The notes under the pieces are model-generated. The model saw only the letters and a program-made list of their open reading frames with translations, was not told the DNA's origin and did not search any database. The translations under genes were made by a program, and so were the position numbers. A stretch of DNA of 64,000 nucleotides from Comamonas sp. SCN 65-56. GTDB lineage: Bacteria; Pseudomonadota; Gammaproteobacteria; Burkholderiales; Burkholderiaceae_C. The stretch covers positions 81,933 through 145,932 of the forward strand of contig NZ_MEDS01000005.1 of assembly GCF_001724135.1 (NCBI RefSeq). Reading direction: 5' to 3'. Position 1 is the first letter of the stretch. Each line of letters opens with the position of its first letter. Positions 43,295-52,142 of the stretch are shown here, piece after piece.

Positions 43295-44112
43295 GCCAGG
43301 CGCAGGTAGATCGGCGCGAAGGCCTCGGCCTGCGTGACTTCCACCAGCGCTTCCTTGGCCAGTTCGAGCAGCGCGACAAAGGTCACGACCAGCAAGGGCA
43401 CGCCTTTTTCAGGAGTGAACAGCGCTTCGAACGTGGTGAAGCGCTGGCCTTGCAGGCGCTTGAGCACCTGGCTCATCACCTCGCGCACCGAGAGCTCCTC
43501 GCGCGTGATCTGGTGGCGCTGCACCAGCTTGGCGCGACGCAGGATGTCGGCCCAGGCCTCCTGCAGCTCGGCGATCGAGACCTCGGGAAAGCGCGGTTGC
43601 AGGCTTTGCTCGATGAACACCTGCGCCTTGAGGAAGTCGCGTCCGGACTGGGGCCATTCGCTGATCTGCTGCGCGGCGAGTTTGATCTTTTCGTATTCGA
43701 GCAGGCGGCGCACGAGTTCGGCGCGCGGGTCTTCGGGCTCCTGCCCGGGTTCGGGCGGGCGCACCGGCAGCAGCATGCGCGACTTGATCTCGATCAGCAT
43801 GGCCGCCATCAAGAGGTATTCGGCCGCCAGCTCCAGATTGCGACTGCGGATTTCATCCACGTAGGCCAGGTACTGGCGCGTGACGCCGACCATGGGGATG
43901 TCGAGGATGTTGAAGTTCTGCTTGCGGATCAGGTAGAGCAGCAGATCGAGCGGCCCCTCGAAGGCTTCGAGGAAAATTTCCAGCGCGTCGGGCGGGATGT
44001 AGAGATCCTGCGGCAGCTTGAACAGCGGCTCGCCGTAGAGCCTGGCCAGCGCCACCTGATCCACCACGGCGGGCAGGGCAGCGGGCTCGGGTAACAGAGT
44101 TTCGCTATTCAA
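43279..44112 (-). CDS. scpA: Segregation and condensation protein ScpA
   Basis: ScpA is the kleisin that bridges SMC and ScpB in chromosome condensation. The 277-residue product has the N-terminal FEGPLDLLLYLIRKQNFNIL and DIPMVGVTRQYLAYVDEI, AAEYLLMAAMLIEIKSRMLLP, and a winged-helix-like C-terminus. About 35 residues precede the family core. scpB is not in the window. Confidence 0.95.
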   Translation of the reverse strand: MNSETLLPEPAALPAVVDQVALARLYGEPLFKLPQDLYIPPDALEIFLEAFEGPLDLLLYLIRKQNFNILDIPMVGVTRQYLAYVDEIRSRNLELAAEYLLMAAMLIEIKSRMLLPVRPPEPGQEPEDPRAELVRRLLEYEKIKLAAQQISEWPQSGRDFLKAQVFIEQSLQPRFPEVSIAELQEAWADILRRAKLVQRHQITREELSVREVMSQVLKRLQGQRFTTFEALFTPEKGVPLLVVTFVALLELAKEALVEVTQAEAFAPIYLRLAYTPA

Positions 44113-44155
44113 TGAAGAGCTGCTCGCGCTTGCTGGTATTGCGCCAGAGCCGGAT

Positions 44156-44386
44156 TTATGTGGGAATGGAGTCGTTGCCGTTCTGGTCGAACGAGTAATA
44201 GACGTAGGCCTTCTGGTGCACGCGGCCGGCGCGCAGGTCCTGCCAGAGCGTGCGGTCGACCTTCTTGTCCCAGAGCAGCTCCCTGCCGTCGAACTGGCGC
44301 TTTTCCAGGCCAGGCTTTTGCTCGCGCAACTGCTGTATGAATTGGGTGGTGTCGGACTGGTAGTCAGGGCGGCGAATAAGATACAT
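44156..44386 (-). CDS. DUF3460 family protein
   Basis: This is a 76-residue protein of the DUF3460 family, small and hydrophilic, common in betaproteobacteria and of unknown function. The core YLIRRPDYQSDTTQFIQQL and FDGRELLWDKKVDR is complete. It is divergent from the SmpA/OmlA-type lipoprotein gene and 43 bases upstream of scpA, likely co-transcribed with it. Confidence 0.88.
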   Translation of the reverse strand: MYLIRRPDYQSDTTQFIQQLREQKPGLEKRQFDGRELLWDKKVDRTLWQDLRAGRVHQKAYVYYSFDQNGNDSIPT

Positions 44387-44427
44387 GGCTCAACCTTTGT
44401 CAGCCACGGATTTTACCGGTACCACCC

Positions 44428-44925
44428 ATGCATCCTCTGCTTCGCAAGGTTTCTGTCGTCGCCACTTGCCTGCTGGGCTTTGCTCTGGCGGGGTGCGACA
44501 TGCAAAGCATCAGCGAGCTGCAGCCCGGCATCTCGACCGAGGCCGATGTGCGCGCACGCTTCGGTGAGCCGGCGCGCATCTGGCCCGAGGCGGATGGCGC
44601 CAGCACCTTTGAGTACAACCGCCAGCCCGAGGGCCATGTGAACTACATGATCACGATCGCCGCGGGCGGCACCATGACGGCGCTGACGCAGGTGCTCACG
44701 CCCGAGAATTTTGCCCGCGTGCAGCCGGGCATGGACCAGCAGGCGGTGCGCCGCCTGCTGGGGCAGCCGGCGCGCAAGGTGACCTACGACCCGAGCCGCG
44801 AAACCGATTGGGATTGGAAATGGCTCGACGGCCCGACGCGCGCGATGATCTTCACCGCCACCTTCGGCACCGATGGCAAGCTGCGGCGCGCGGGCAGTCG
44901 CGAGGATGTGCCGCAGGGCGGGTGA
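44428..44925 (+). CDS. SmpA/OmlA (BamE-like) family lipoprotein
   Basis: This 165-residue lipoprotein has a short signal peptide ending in the lipobox ALAGC (Cys about 23), followed by two BamE/OmlA-like repeats (SELQPGISTEADVRARFGEP at about 30 and FARVQPGMDQQAVRRLLGQP at about 94). The family sits in the outer membrane, some members in the BAM complex. This two-repeat form is a relative rather than BamE itself. The 242 bases after it hold no convincing gene. Confidence 0.88.
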   Translation: MHPLLRKVSVVATCLLGFALAGCDMQSISELQPGISTEADVRARFGEPARIWPEADGASTFEYNRQPEGHVNYMITIAAGGTMTALTQVLTPENFARVQPGMDQQAVRRLLGQPARKVTYDPSRETDWDWKWLDGPTRAMIFTATFGTDGKLRRAGSREDVPQGG

Positions 44926-45167
44926 TCCCAAAGCCGGCAGTTGACCGCTTGTGAACGTCTGCAAGTTCTTGTGAGCGTTGAATTTTGACACTTCAGCACA
45001 GTCCACCGCGAGGGTGACAGCGCTATGCACCCGCCAGCACCATGCTCGACACGCCATGCGGCGTTGTTCGTTCTGGCGCACAGGAGTGCGCTGCGTTCTC
45101 ACGCCTTGCCTGGCATGCCGATCACGGCACTGGCAGGCGTATCCAACTACCGGATTTGGGATGATTT

Positions 45168-46826
45168 TCATGGCGCGATCTTGCGCTTGATCGCCTGCGC
45201 CACCGCGGGCGGCAGGTTGGGCAGCGCGCGCAGCATCCATGGCAGTACGCGGCGCTTGGCACCGGCGAGCGATTCAGGTACCAGTGCCTCGATCAGGTGC
45301 GGTCCCGGATGCGCCTGGGCGTATTCAAACGCCTGGCAGAAATCTTCCGCCGTGCTGGCGCGCACCGCATGCACGCCCATGCCCTGCGCCAGCTGGGCAA
45401 AGTTCAGCTGCGGGCCATGCAGATCGAGCTGGGCGCGCGCTTTGGGCCCGCCGCCGCCCGCGGCGCCGACCCGGTCCAGTTCGACGTTGAGCACCGAGTA
45501 GCTGGCGTTGTTGAAGATCACCGCCGTGACGTTGAGGTTCTCGCGCGCCATGCTCCACAGCGCCTGGATGGTGTACATCGCGGTGCCGTCGCCGATCAGC
45601 GCGACGACCGGGCGATCGGGGCAGGCGACGGCCGCGCCTACGGCATTGGGCAGGCCCTGGCCGATCGCGCCGCCGGTCAGCGTGATGAGATCGTGGCGCG
45701 GGCAGCCGGCGGTCATCACACCCAGCATCAGGCCGGAGGTGATGGCTTCGTCGATCAGGATGGCGTTCTCGGGCAGCAGGTGACCGATGGCCTTGCAGAC
45801 CTTGGGCGCCGTGAGCCTGCCCGCCGGGCGCACCGGGCGCTGGGCCGGCTGCAGCAGCGCAGCGGTGCCGGCGGCATTGAGCACGGTCATCAGCTTTTGC
45901 AGACTGGCGGCGGCATCCTGCGCCGGGCTGGCAAGGGTGTGGACCTGGCAACCCTCGGGCACGAGGTCGCTCTTTTTGCCCGGGTAGGCAAAGAAGGATA
46001 CGGGCGACTTGGCGTCGACCAGAACCAGGTGCTTGAAGGGCGCGAGCTGCACCCCTGCGAGTTCGGCCAGATAGGCGATGCGCTCCACGTTCGGCAGCCC
46101 GGCGCCGCGCTCCATGCGGGTCGGGAAGCATTCGGCGAGCAGCGCCGCGCCGCTCTGCGAGGCGATGCGCGCGGCGGGCATCAGGGAGGCCTCGCGCAAG
46201 GCGTGACCGCCCAGCAGCAGCGCCACCTTTTCGCCGGAGCGCAGGACGGCGGCGATGCGCTCTATGGTGGCGTCGTCGGCCGCCGCCGCTGCGGCGGCGG
46301 GCATGGGTGCCGCCGGCACGCCGCCCTCGCTCCAGGACACGTCGGCGGGCAGGATGAGCGTGGCCACCTGGCCCGGCAGCCCGCGCGCGGCGGTCAGCGC
46401 GTCCAGCGCATCCCTGGACAGATTCACCGTGGATTGCGAGGTGCGCACAAAAGCGGGTGAGACGTTGCGCGCCACGGTTTCTATGTCGGATTGCAGCTGC
46501 GCGTCGTACTTCACATGGCTGGTGGCGTGGTCGCCCACGATGTTCAGTACCGGCACCTTGCCCTTGCGCGCGTTGTGCAGGTTGGCCAGGCCGTTGCCCA
46601 GGCCGCAGCCCAAGTGCAGCAGCGTGGCCGCCGGCTTGCCCGCCATGCGCGCGTAGCCATCGGCGGCACCGGTAGCCACCCCCTCGAACAGCGCCAGCAC
46701 GGCGCGCATGCGCGGCTCGCTGTCCAGCGCGGCGACAAAGTGCATCTCGCTCGTGCCGGGGTTGGTGAAGCAGACCTCAACGCCCGCGTCGGCGAGGGTC
46801 TTGAGCAGGGCTTGGGCGCCGTTCAT
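45168..46826 (-). CDS. Thiamine diphosphate enzyme, acetolactate synthase/benzoylformate decarboxylase-like
   Basis: This is a 552-residue ThDP enzyme with three domains. N-terminal Pyr domain: CFTNPGTSEMHFVAAL, the catalytic Glu in LALFEGVATGAADGYARM, LLHLGCGLGNGLANLHNA. Middle domain: Rossmann-like. C-terminal PP domain: VALIGDGTAMYTIQALWS...NNASYSVL. No FAD-binding evidence was seen. It resembles 2-oxo-acid decarboxylases as much as acetolactate synthases. It lies just after a hydroxy-acid dehydrogenase gene, so a 2-hydroxyacid to 2-oxoacid to aldehyde route is possible (inference). The substrate is unknown. Confidence 0.82.
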   Translation of the reverse strand: MNGAQALLKTLADAGVEVCFTNPGTSEMHFVAALDSEPRMRAVLALFEGVATGAADGYARMAGKPAATLLHLGCGLGNGLANLHNARKGKVPVLNIVGDHATSHVKYDAQLQSDIETVARNVSPAFVRTSQSTVNLSRDALDALTAARGLPGQVATLILPADVSWSEGGVPAAPMPAAAAAAADDATIERIAAVLRSGEKVALLLGGHALREASLMPAARIASQSGAALLAECFPTRMERGAGLPNVERIAYLAELAGVQLAPFKHLVLVDAKSPVSFFAYPGKKSDLVPEGCQVHTLASPAQDAAASLQKLMTVLNAAGTAALLQPAQRPVRPAGRLTAPKVCKAIGHLLPENAILIDEAITSGLMLGVMTAGCPRHDLITLTGGAIGQGLPNAVGAAVACPDRPVVALIGDGTAMYTIQALWSMARENLNVTAVIFNNASYSVLNVELDRVGAAGGGGPKARAQLDLHGPQLNFAQLAQGMGVHAVRASTAEDFCQAFEYAQAHPGPHLIEALVPESLAGAKRRVLPWMLRALPNLPPAVAQAIKRKIAP

Positions 46827-46855
46827 GGGGGGGTTCCGTTGGATGGGTTCTATGC

Positions 46856-46900
46856 TATTGATAGCGTGTTGCTCTTGTCAAAAGTGCGCTGCAAGGTGTT
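46856..46900. repeat. Dispersed stem-loop repeat between the hydroxy-acid dehydrogenase and ThDP genes
   Basis: TTGATAGCGTGTTGCTCTTG...AAGTGCGCTGCAAGG has the same order of elements as the other ATAGC-type repeats here. It fills the gap between the two co-directional genes. Confidence 0.55.
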
Positions 46901-46905
46901 TTGGC

Positions 46906-48060
46906 TTAAAAATTGCCGTCCAGGTGCGCCGCGTGGATGTCCTGCACACGCGTCACGCCCGTCAGCATCATCGTCACCTTGAGCTCCTGCCGCCAATGCG
47001 CCAGCAGCCGACCCACGCCCGCCTCGCCCTCGGCCGCCAGAGCCCAGACCCAGGGGCGGCCGATGAGCACGCCGCGGGCGCCCAGCGCCAGCGCCTTGAA
47101 GACATCCACGCCGCTGCGCACGCCGCCATCGATCAGCACCTCGGTCTGCTTGCCCACCGCCTGCGCGATGGCCGGCAGCATGCTGGCGGTGGCGGGTGCG
47201 CAGTCGAGCTGGCGCCCGCCGTGGTTGGAGACGACGATGCCGTCCGCACCCGCATCGACGGCGGCCTGCGCATCCTGGGTTGAAAGAATGCCCTTGATGA
47301 GCAGCCTGCCTTTCCACTGCCCGCGCAGCCAGGCGATGTCCTGCCAGGTCACGCTGGGGTCGAACTGCGCGTCGACCCAGCTGCGAAAGGCATTCAGGTC
47401 ACGTGCGCCGGGCACTTGCGATGCCAGATTGCCAAAGGTCAGCGGCTTGCCCCCCAGCGCCACGCGCCGCAGCCAGCCCGGGCGCGCCAGCACCTGCAGC
47501 GCGCGAATCAGCCCCGGGCGCGCGCCGGTGGCCGTCACGCCGTGGCGCACGTCGCGCCAGCGCGGGCCGGTGACGGCCAGATCCACGGTGAACACCAGCG
47601 TGCGGCAGCCGCTCTGCCAGGCCTGCTGCAGCAGCGCCTGCACCGCGCCGCGATCACGCAGCATGTAGAGCTGGAACCAGAATGGCGATTGCGTTGCCGC
47701 AGCCACTTCCGACAGCGGGCAAACGCCGACGGTGGAGAGCGTGAAGGGCACGCCAAAGGCCTTGGCCGCGCGCGCCGCCTGCACCTCGCCGCGCGCGGCG
47801 GCCAGGCCCGCCAGGCCCACCGGAGCCAGCGCCAGCGGCAGCGCGCAGCTCTCGCCCGCGATGCTGGCCTGCGTGCTGGCGCCCTCCACATTCACCATCA
47901 CGCGCTGGCGCAGTCGCAGATCGGCAAAGGCCTGCGCGTTGGCGGCCAGCGTGCGCTCCTCGCCCGCGCCGCCGTCGATGTAGTCAAAATAGAAATGCGG
48001 CAGGCGCTTGCGCGCGATGCGCCGCCAGTCGGCGACGGTAGCGGGGTAGGCCAGGCCCAT
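46906..48060 (-). CDS. FMN-dependent alpha-hydroxy-acid dehydrogenase
   Basis: This 384-residue member of the lactate/mandelate/glycolate oxidase family oxidises L-2-hydroxy acids to 2-oxo acids with FMN. Motifs: PHFYFDYIDGGAGEERTL, PLALAPVGLAGLAAARGE, the catalytic His/Arg pair in VVSNHGGRQLD and the FMN-phosphate motif LIDGGVRSGVDVFKALALGA. The start at 48060 gives the family N-terminus MGLAYPATVADWRRIARK and lies two bases after the stop of the FAD dehydrogenase gene, so the genes form an operon. L-lactate or an aromatic hydroxy acid cannot be distinguished by eye. Confidence 0.92.
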   Translation of the reverse strand: MGLAYPATVADWRRIARKRLPHFYFDYIDGGAGEERTLAANAQAFADLRLRQRVMVNVEGASTQASIAGESCALPLALAPVGLAGLAAARGEVQAARAAKAFGVPFTLSTVGVCPLSEVAAATQSPFWFQLYMLRDRGAVQALLQQAWQSGCRTLVFTVDLAVTGPRWRDVRHGVTATGARPGLIRALQVLARPGWLRRVALGGKPLTFGNLASQVPGARDLNAFRSWVDAQFDPSVTWQDIAWLRGQWKGRLLIKGILSTQDAQAAVDAGADGIVVSNHGGRQLDCAPATASMLPAIAQAVGKQTEVLIDGGVRSGVDVFKALALGARGVLIGRPWVWALAAEGEAGVGRLLAHWRQELKVTMMLTGVTRVQDIHAAHLDGNF

Positions 48061-48062
48061 GT

Positions 48063-49667
48063 TCAGGCTCCTTCGGAAATCGAACGCGCGGCCGCTTGCG
48101 CGGTCAGGATGCAGCCGGGCAGAAAAGTGCCCTCCAGCGAGCGCTTTCCGCTCGCGCCTCCGCCGCCAAAGCCCGCGGCCTCGCCGACGCAGTACAGGCC
48201 CGCGATGGGCGCGCCCCGGGCATCGAGCGCGCGGCTTTGCAGATCGGTCTGCAGACCGCCCAGGCTTTTGCGCGTGATGAGCTGGGTGTGGATGGCGATG
48301 AAGGGGCCGCTGCCCGGTTTTTGCAGGGGTGCGGGTTGGCTGGTGCGCAGCCGGTCCGGGCCCCAGGCGCGTGCCTGCAGGATGCGGCGCACCTGCACGT
48401 CGTCGTTCGGCGTGCCGTGACTGAACTGCGCGTCGAACGCATCCGCCGTGGCCTGCAGCACGGCTGGGTCGATGTCCAGCGAGGCGGTGCGCTGGTTCAT
48501 CTTGCGCGCGAGTTCGCCCAGGCTGTCGGCGACGAGGAAATCGGTGCTTTGCCGCTGCATCTGCCGCAGCAGCCTGTGGTTGCCCAGCAGGGTTTCCTTG
48601 AGGAAGCGCAGAAACTGCCGGTCGCGAATGCGCTGGTTGTGCTCGGCGCCGGAGATCGCAAACTCCTTGGCGGCGATGCGCCAGTTCATCAGCTGCCAGG
48701 TCCAGGGCCTGGGCAGCGCGGCGACCTGCTGGCACAGCCAGTGGGTGTCAAAGCCGGTCACCAGCGGTTCGGGGCCGATGCGCCGGCCACGGTGATCGAG
48801 CCAGAGCGCGGATTTGGCGGGAATCAGCGACAGGCCATGCCCCGGGAAATGGGGAAAGGGGTGCGCAATGCCGGCGGCGTAGTTCCACATCTCGCCCGCA
48901 TGCGTGATCTGCGCGCCCGCGTGCTCGGCCGCCCAGTGGTGCATGCGCCCGTCGGCGAACGGGTGCGCGCCGTTGAGCATGCTGGCGGGCAGTGACCGGT
49001 CCTTGGGCCAGTTGCGCCGCGCTTCCTCATGGCTGCCGTTGATGCCGCCCATAGCCAGCACCACGGTATCGGCCCGCAACTGCACTTCGGCGCCGCTGTC
49101 TTCATGGACAGCCAGTGCGCCGGTGAGACGCCCGTTCTGCATCTCCAGCGCCGTCACGCGGTGCCGGTGCAGCCGCGTGAGCCGTCCCTGGTCCGCCGCC
49201 AGCAGGGCGGTGATGAGCGTGCGCGTCAGGTAGCGCGAAGTGCCCCAGACGATGTGGTAGCGCGGCACGCTGTTGCCCTCGCCGTGGCGCCCGCGCTCCA
49301 CCAGCTGCACCGCGGGCATGAACTTCAGGCCGTGACCGAGCAGCCAGTCGTACACCTGCACGCGGCTGTGCTCGACGTAGTGCCTGGCCCATTGCAGCGG
49401 CCAATGGTCTTCGGCATCCAGCTCGCCAAAGCGCAGCCAGTCGGCCAGCGCCTGCTCGGGCGTGTCCTGAATCCTGGCGCGCGCCTGCAGCGGCGTGCCC
49501 ACCAGCGCCATGCCGCCAAAGGCCCAGAGCGCCAGACCGCCGAAGCGCTCGGGCGTATCCCGATCGACCAGCGCCACGCGCTGGCCCGCGCGCAGCAACT
49601 GCAGCGCGGTGACTATGCCCGCCAGGCCGCCGCCGACCACCAATGCGTCTGCTTTCACTTCTGCCAC
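48063..49667 (-). CDS. FAD-binding dehydrogenase (fumarate reductase/KstD-like)
   Basis: This 534-residue flavoprotein has an N-terminal dinucleotide-binding DALVVGGGLAGIVTALQL, a middle TVVLAMGGINGSHEEARR and the C-terminal FAD motif IAGLYCVGEAAGFGGGGASG. It belongs to the FAD-binding dehydrogenases related to fumarate reductase and 3-ketosteroid dehydrogenase; the substrate is unknown. The proposed GTG start at 49667 has GGGAGA 7 bases upstream. A GTG at 49658 is the alternative; the longer open frame is not supported. First gene of a likely operon with the hydroxy-acid dehydrogenase and perhaps the ThDP enzyme. Confidence 0.85.
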   Translation of the reverse strand: MAEVKADALVVGGGLAGIVTALQLLRAGQRVALVDRDTPERFGGLALWAFGGMALVGTPLQARARIQDTPEQALADWLRFGELDAEDHWPLQWARHYVEHSRVQVYDWLLGHGLKFMPAVQLVERGRHGEGNSVPRYHIVWGTSRYLTRTLITALLAADQGRLTRLHRHRVTALEMQNGRLTGALAVHEDSGAEVQLRADTVVLAMGGINGSHEEARRNWPKDRSLPASMLNGAHPFADGRMHHWAAEHAGAQITHAGEMWNYAAGIAHPFPHFPGHGLSLIPAKSALWLDHRGRRIGPEPLVTGFDTHWLCQQVAALPRPWTWQLMNWRIAAKEFAISGAEHNQRIRDRQFLRFLKETLLGNHRLLRQMQRQSTDFLVADSLGELARKMNQRTASLDIDPAVLQATADAFDAQFSHGTPNDDVQVRRILQARAWGPDRLRTSQPAPLQKPGSGPFIAIHTQLITRKSLGGLQTDLQSRALDARGAPIAGLYCVGEAAGFGGGGASGKRSLEGTFLPGCILTAQAAARSISEGA

Positions 49668-49753
49668 GCCGCTGTCTCCCGATGGTTGGGGTGCCAAGCA
49701 TGCCAGAAGCCCCAACTGCGCGGGCCCGGGCTTGTCACCGTCGAGACGCGCAG

Positions 49754-50542
49754 TTACACCGTCTGTTGGCTCTTGGCCGGCTCGCTGGTGCGATCCCACA
49801 CCAGATGGCGGAAATCGAAACCCGCAGCCAGTTTGGGTTTGATGATCTCGAAATACGGCGAAACGTCGAAGTCGCGCGGCGTGAACAGCGAATGGTCGCG
49901 AATGTGCAGTACCTCGGCGGTGCAGGCCGGGCAGACGGCGGTGGGTTCGGGCCGGTGTTCGATGATCGGCAGGATGGGGTAGTCGATGGACTGGAAAGCC
50001 TCGGCGATGAGCGTGGAGCAGATGGCGCGTGTGGGCGCGCCGCTGCCCAGCGCGATCATGCGCCGGCGCAGGTGCACCGGCACCGGCGGCGTGGGCAGCA
50101 GGTAGCGCGCCAGATCGAACACGTTGCGCAGGTCGTAGGCCTCGCCGATGCGGGCGACGGCGAAAGCCACCAGCGCCTGGCGCTCGGCGTCGCTCAGGCC
50201 CACGGCGCGGCAGATACGCGTGGGCACCTGGGTGTATTCATCGATGGCAAGGCTGCGCACGCCTGCGTTCAGATCGGCCTCCACCAGGCAATGGCTGGCG
50301 TGATCCGTACCGGCAAACGGCGCCGTGCCCACGTACAGCGCGGCGTGCGACCAGCTCGATTGCGTGAGGTACTTGATGGCGGTGCTGATGCGGGTATCGC
50401 CATCCACCAGCAGCACGTCGCCGGGCTGCAGCAGCGCCCTCAGCTGCGCGCCCGAGGTGGTGGAGAGCGCATCATGGCGCGGACTGCGCCGGGCCAGGTA
50501 GTGCGCCAGCCAGCTTCCCAGATGCCCGAGCACACTGTTCAT
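49754..50542 (-). CDS. YiiX-like NlpC/P60-family hydrolase
   Basis: This 262-residue protein is related to the YiiX/YebB (permuted NlpC/P60) papain-like hydrolases. The expected His lies in SSWSHAALYVGTAPF (about 64-78) and the Cys in RAICSTLIAEAFQSI (about 178-192), so the catalytic pair is in the permuted order. No signal peptide is seen. Lipid or cell-wall amide substrates are possible. It lies downstream of the sigma factor gene with a 36-base gap. Confidence 0.8.
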   Translation of the reverse strand: MNSVLGHLGSWLAHYLARRSPRHDALSTTSGAQLRALLQPGDVLLVDGDTRISTAIKYLTQSSWSHAALYVGTAPFAGTDHASHCLVEADLNAGVRSLAIDEYTQVPTRICRAVGLSDAERQALVAFAVARIGEAYDLRNVFDLARYLLPTPPVPVHLRRRMIALGSGAPTRAICSTLIAEAFQSIDYPILPIIEHRPEPTAVCPACTAEVLHIRDHSLFTPRDFDVSPYFEIIKPKLAAGFDFRHLVWDRTSEPAKSQQTV

Positions 50543-50578
50543 GGCGCTGCCTCATGTCTATTGGCCCGGCGGCGGCTC

Positions 50579-51289
50579 TCAGGCTGCCCGAAAGAAGCCT
50601 TCGGCCAGCGTGCGCTCGAGCGTGCGCTCGACGATGCGGTCGCAGCGTTCGCCATCGAAGGAGAATGCGTCGTTCAGACCCATGTCCATCTCGCTCGCCA
50701 GGCCTTCGCGCAGCAGCCCGCGGGCGCGAAAGAAGCGTGTGCGGACCGTTGCCTCCGGGATCTGCAGCGCGTGGGCGACTTCTTCCACGCTCATCTCCTG
50801 CACAGCACGCAGCATGAACACGGTACGGTAGGCATCGGGCAAGCGATCGATGCGGTTTTCCAGCAGCTTGCGGACTTCTTCACGCATGGCGGCTCCTTCG
50901 GGTTGCTCATCGGCATTGGCAATGAAATGGGACTGTACGTCGGCATCGGGAATCAGCATGGCGGCATCCAGCGGGATGACCTCGCCATGCCTGCGGCGCA
51001 GGCGCCCCAGTGCCTCGTTGGCGACGATGCGCACCAGCCAGGTGGAGAGCTTGGCGTCTGCGCGGAAGGTGCCGAGGGCCCGCCAAGCGCGCAGGTAGCC
51101 GTCCTGCAGCGCCTCTTCGGCCTCGCCATCGTTCCTGAGAATGCTGCGCGCGGTGCGAAACAGCAGCTGGTTGTAGCGCCGCATGATGGAGATGAAGGCT
51201 TGCTTCTCGCCAGCCATCGCCATCTCGACGAGTTGCACATCGCCGATCGGCCCCAGCTGGTCCTTGAGCTGCATTGCCGCGAAAGTCAT
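50579..51289 (-). CDS. Sigma-70 family RNA polymerase sigma factor (ECF-like)
   Basis: This 236-residue sigma factor has region 2 (about 22-90; QAFISIMRRYNQLLFRTARS, ALQDGYLRAWRALGTFR, LSTWLVRIVANEALGRLRRR) and region 4 (about 155-210; LPDAYRTVFMLRAVQEMSVEE, IPEATVRTRFFRARGLL). A C-terminal tail of about 30 residues follows. The start at 51289 has GAGG upstream. No anti-sigma gene is recognised next to it. It lies 11 bases after the ferredoxin reductase-like gene. Confidence 0.92.
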   Translation of the reverse strand: MTFAAMQLKDQLGPIGDVQLVEMAMAGEKQAFISIMRRYNQLLFRTARSILRNDGEAEEALQDGYLRAWRALGTFRADAKLSTWLVRIVANEALGRLRRRHGEVIPLDAAMLIPDADVQSHFIANADEQPEGAAMREEVRKLLENRIDRLPDAYRTVFMLRAVQEMSVEEVAHALQIPEATVRTRFFRARGLLREGLASEMDMGLNDAFSFDGERCDRIVERTLERTLAEGFFRAA

Positions 51290-51300
51290 GGTGTACCTCT

Positions 51301-52026
51301 TCAATAGCCGTAGAACTCTTCGCTGCGCACGTCGTCTTCGTCGTAGCCGGCTTCGGTCAGCATGGTGCGCATCGCCTCGACCATGCCGGGCGGGCCGCAG
51401 AGGTAAAAAATCGGCGCCGGCAGCGTCGCGGTGGCGCGCTTGACGTAATCCGCATCGATGATGCCGGTCTCGCCGCTCCAGCTCTGGCTGGACTGGGCCA
51501 TGTCGGTCATGGTTGCCACCAGCCTGAAGTGCGGGTTGGTCTTTTCCATTTGGCGCAACTCGGCGAGGAAGGCGGTGTCCTCGGGGCGGCGGTTGGAGTA
51601 CAGCAGCGCCAGCGGCTGGGGCGATTGGCGGTGCGCCGCATCGCGCAGCATGCTGATGAAGGGCGTGATGCCGATGCCGCCGGCAATCAGCACGCCGGCG
51701 CGCTCCACCTTCTTGTGCAGCGTGAGCGAGCCAAACGGGCCGTCGATCTCCAGCACTGCGCCGATCGGCAGGCTGCCCAGCGCCTTCTTGAAGGTGCTGT
51801 CGCGCATGCGGGTAGTGACGACGAGCTCGGTCTCGTGCGGCGCGCTGACGATGGAAAACGCGTGGCGCCCGTCGCCGGTATTGCGCGCCTCACCGGCGTT
51901 GGGCAGGATCACATCCATTGCCTGGCCGGCGCGGAAGCTGAAACCGGCGGGTTTTTCGAGGTGAAAGGCGATGGTGCCGCGGGCGACTTCGGTCTTGGCG
52001 AGCAGGTGAACGGTCTGGGTTGTCAT
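51301..52026 (-). CDS. Ferredoxin-NADP reductase-like FAD oxidoreductase
   Basis: This 241-residue single-chain flavoprotein has an N-terminal FAD domain (FRAGQAMDVIL, and GRHAFSIVSAPHETELVVT in place of the usual RxYS) and a C-terminal NAD(P) domain (GVLIAGGIGITPFISMLRD, LLYSNRRPEDTAFL, FYLCGPPGMVEAM). It lacks a 2Fe-2S domain, so it must use a separate partner. The start at 52026 was chosen at MTTQTVHLL. Upstream of the sigma factor gene. Confidence 0.9.
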   Translation of the reverse strand: MTTQTVHLLAKTEVARGTIAFHLEKPAGFSFRAGQAMDVILPNAGEARNTGDGRHAFSIVSAPHETELVVTTRMRDSTFKKALGSLPIGAVLEIDGPFGSLTLHKKVERAGVLIAGGIGITPFISMLRDAAHRQSPQPLALLYSNRRPEDTAFLAELRQMEKTNPHFRLVATMTDMAQSSQSWSGETGIIDADYVKRATATLPAPIFYLCGPPGMVEAMRTMLTEAGYDEDDVRSEEFYGY

Positions 52027-52142
52027 GGCGGTGCTTCTTTTGCCTGGTTTCAGCAGCTTAGATGCCGCTTGGGTGTCGGATATTCCCGTCGCTGCCATGC
52101 GTCGACGGGGGTATACGCACTTTAGAGACAATTGCGCCAGCC

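Noticed and set aside
45025..45501. Frame of 158 codons on + in and beyond the gap after the lipoprotein gene.
   Set aside because: Two thirds overlap the ThDP enzyme gene in antisense; no Shine-Dalgarno and no recognisable protein.
46906..48735. Long minus frame joining the hydroxy-acid dehydrogenase with upstream codons as if a fusion protein.
   Set aside because: The upstream part is the FAD dehydrogenase gene read out of frame; the family N-terminus begins at 48060.
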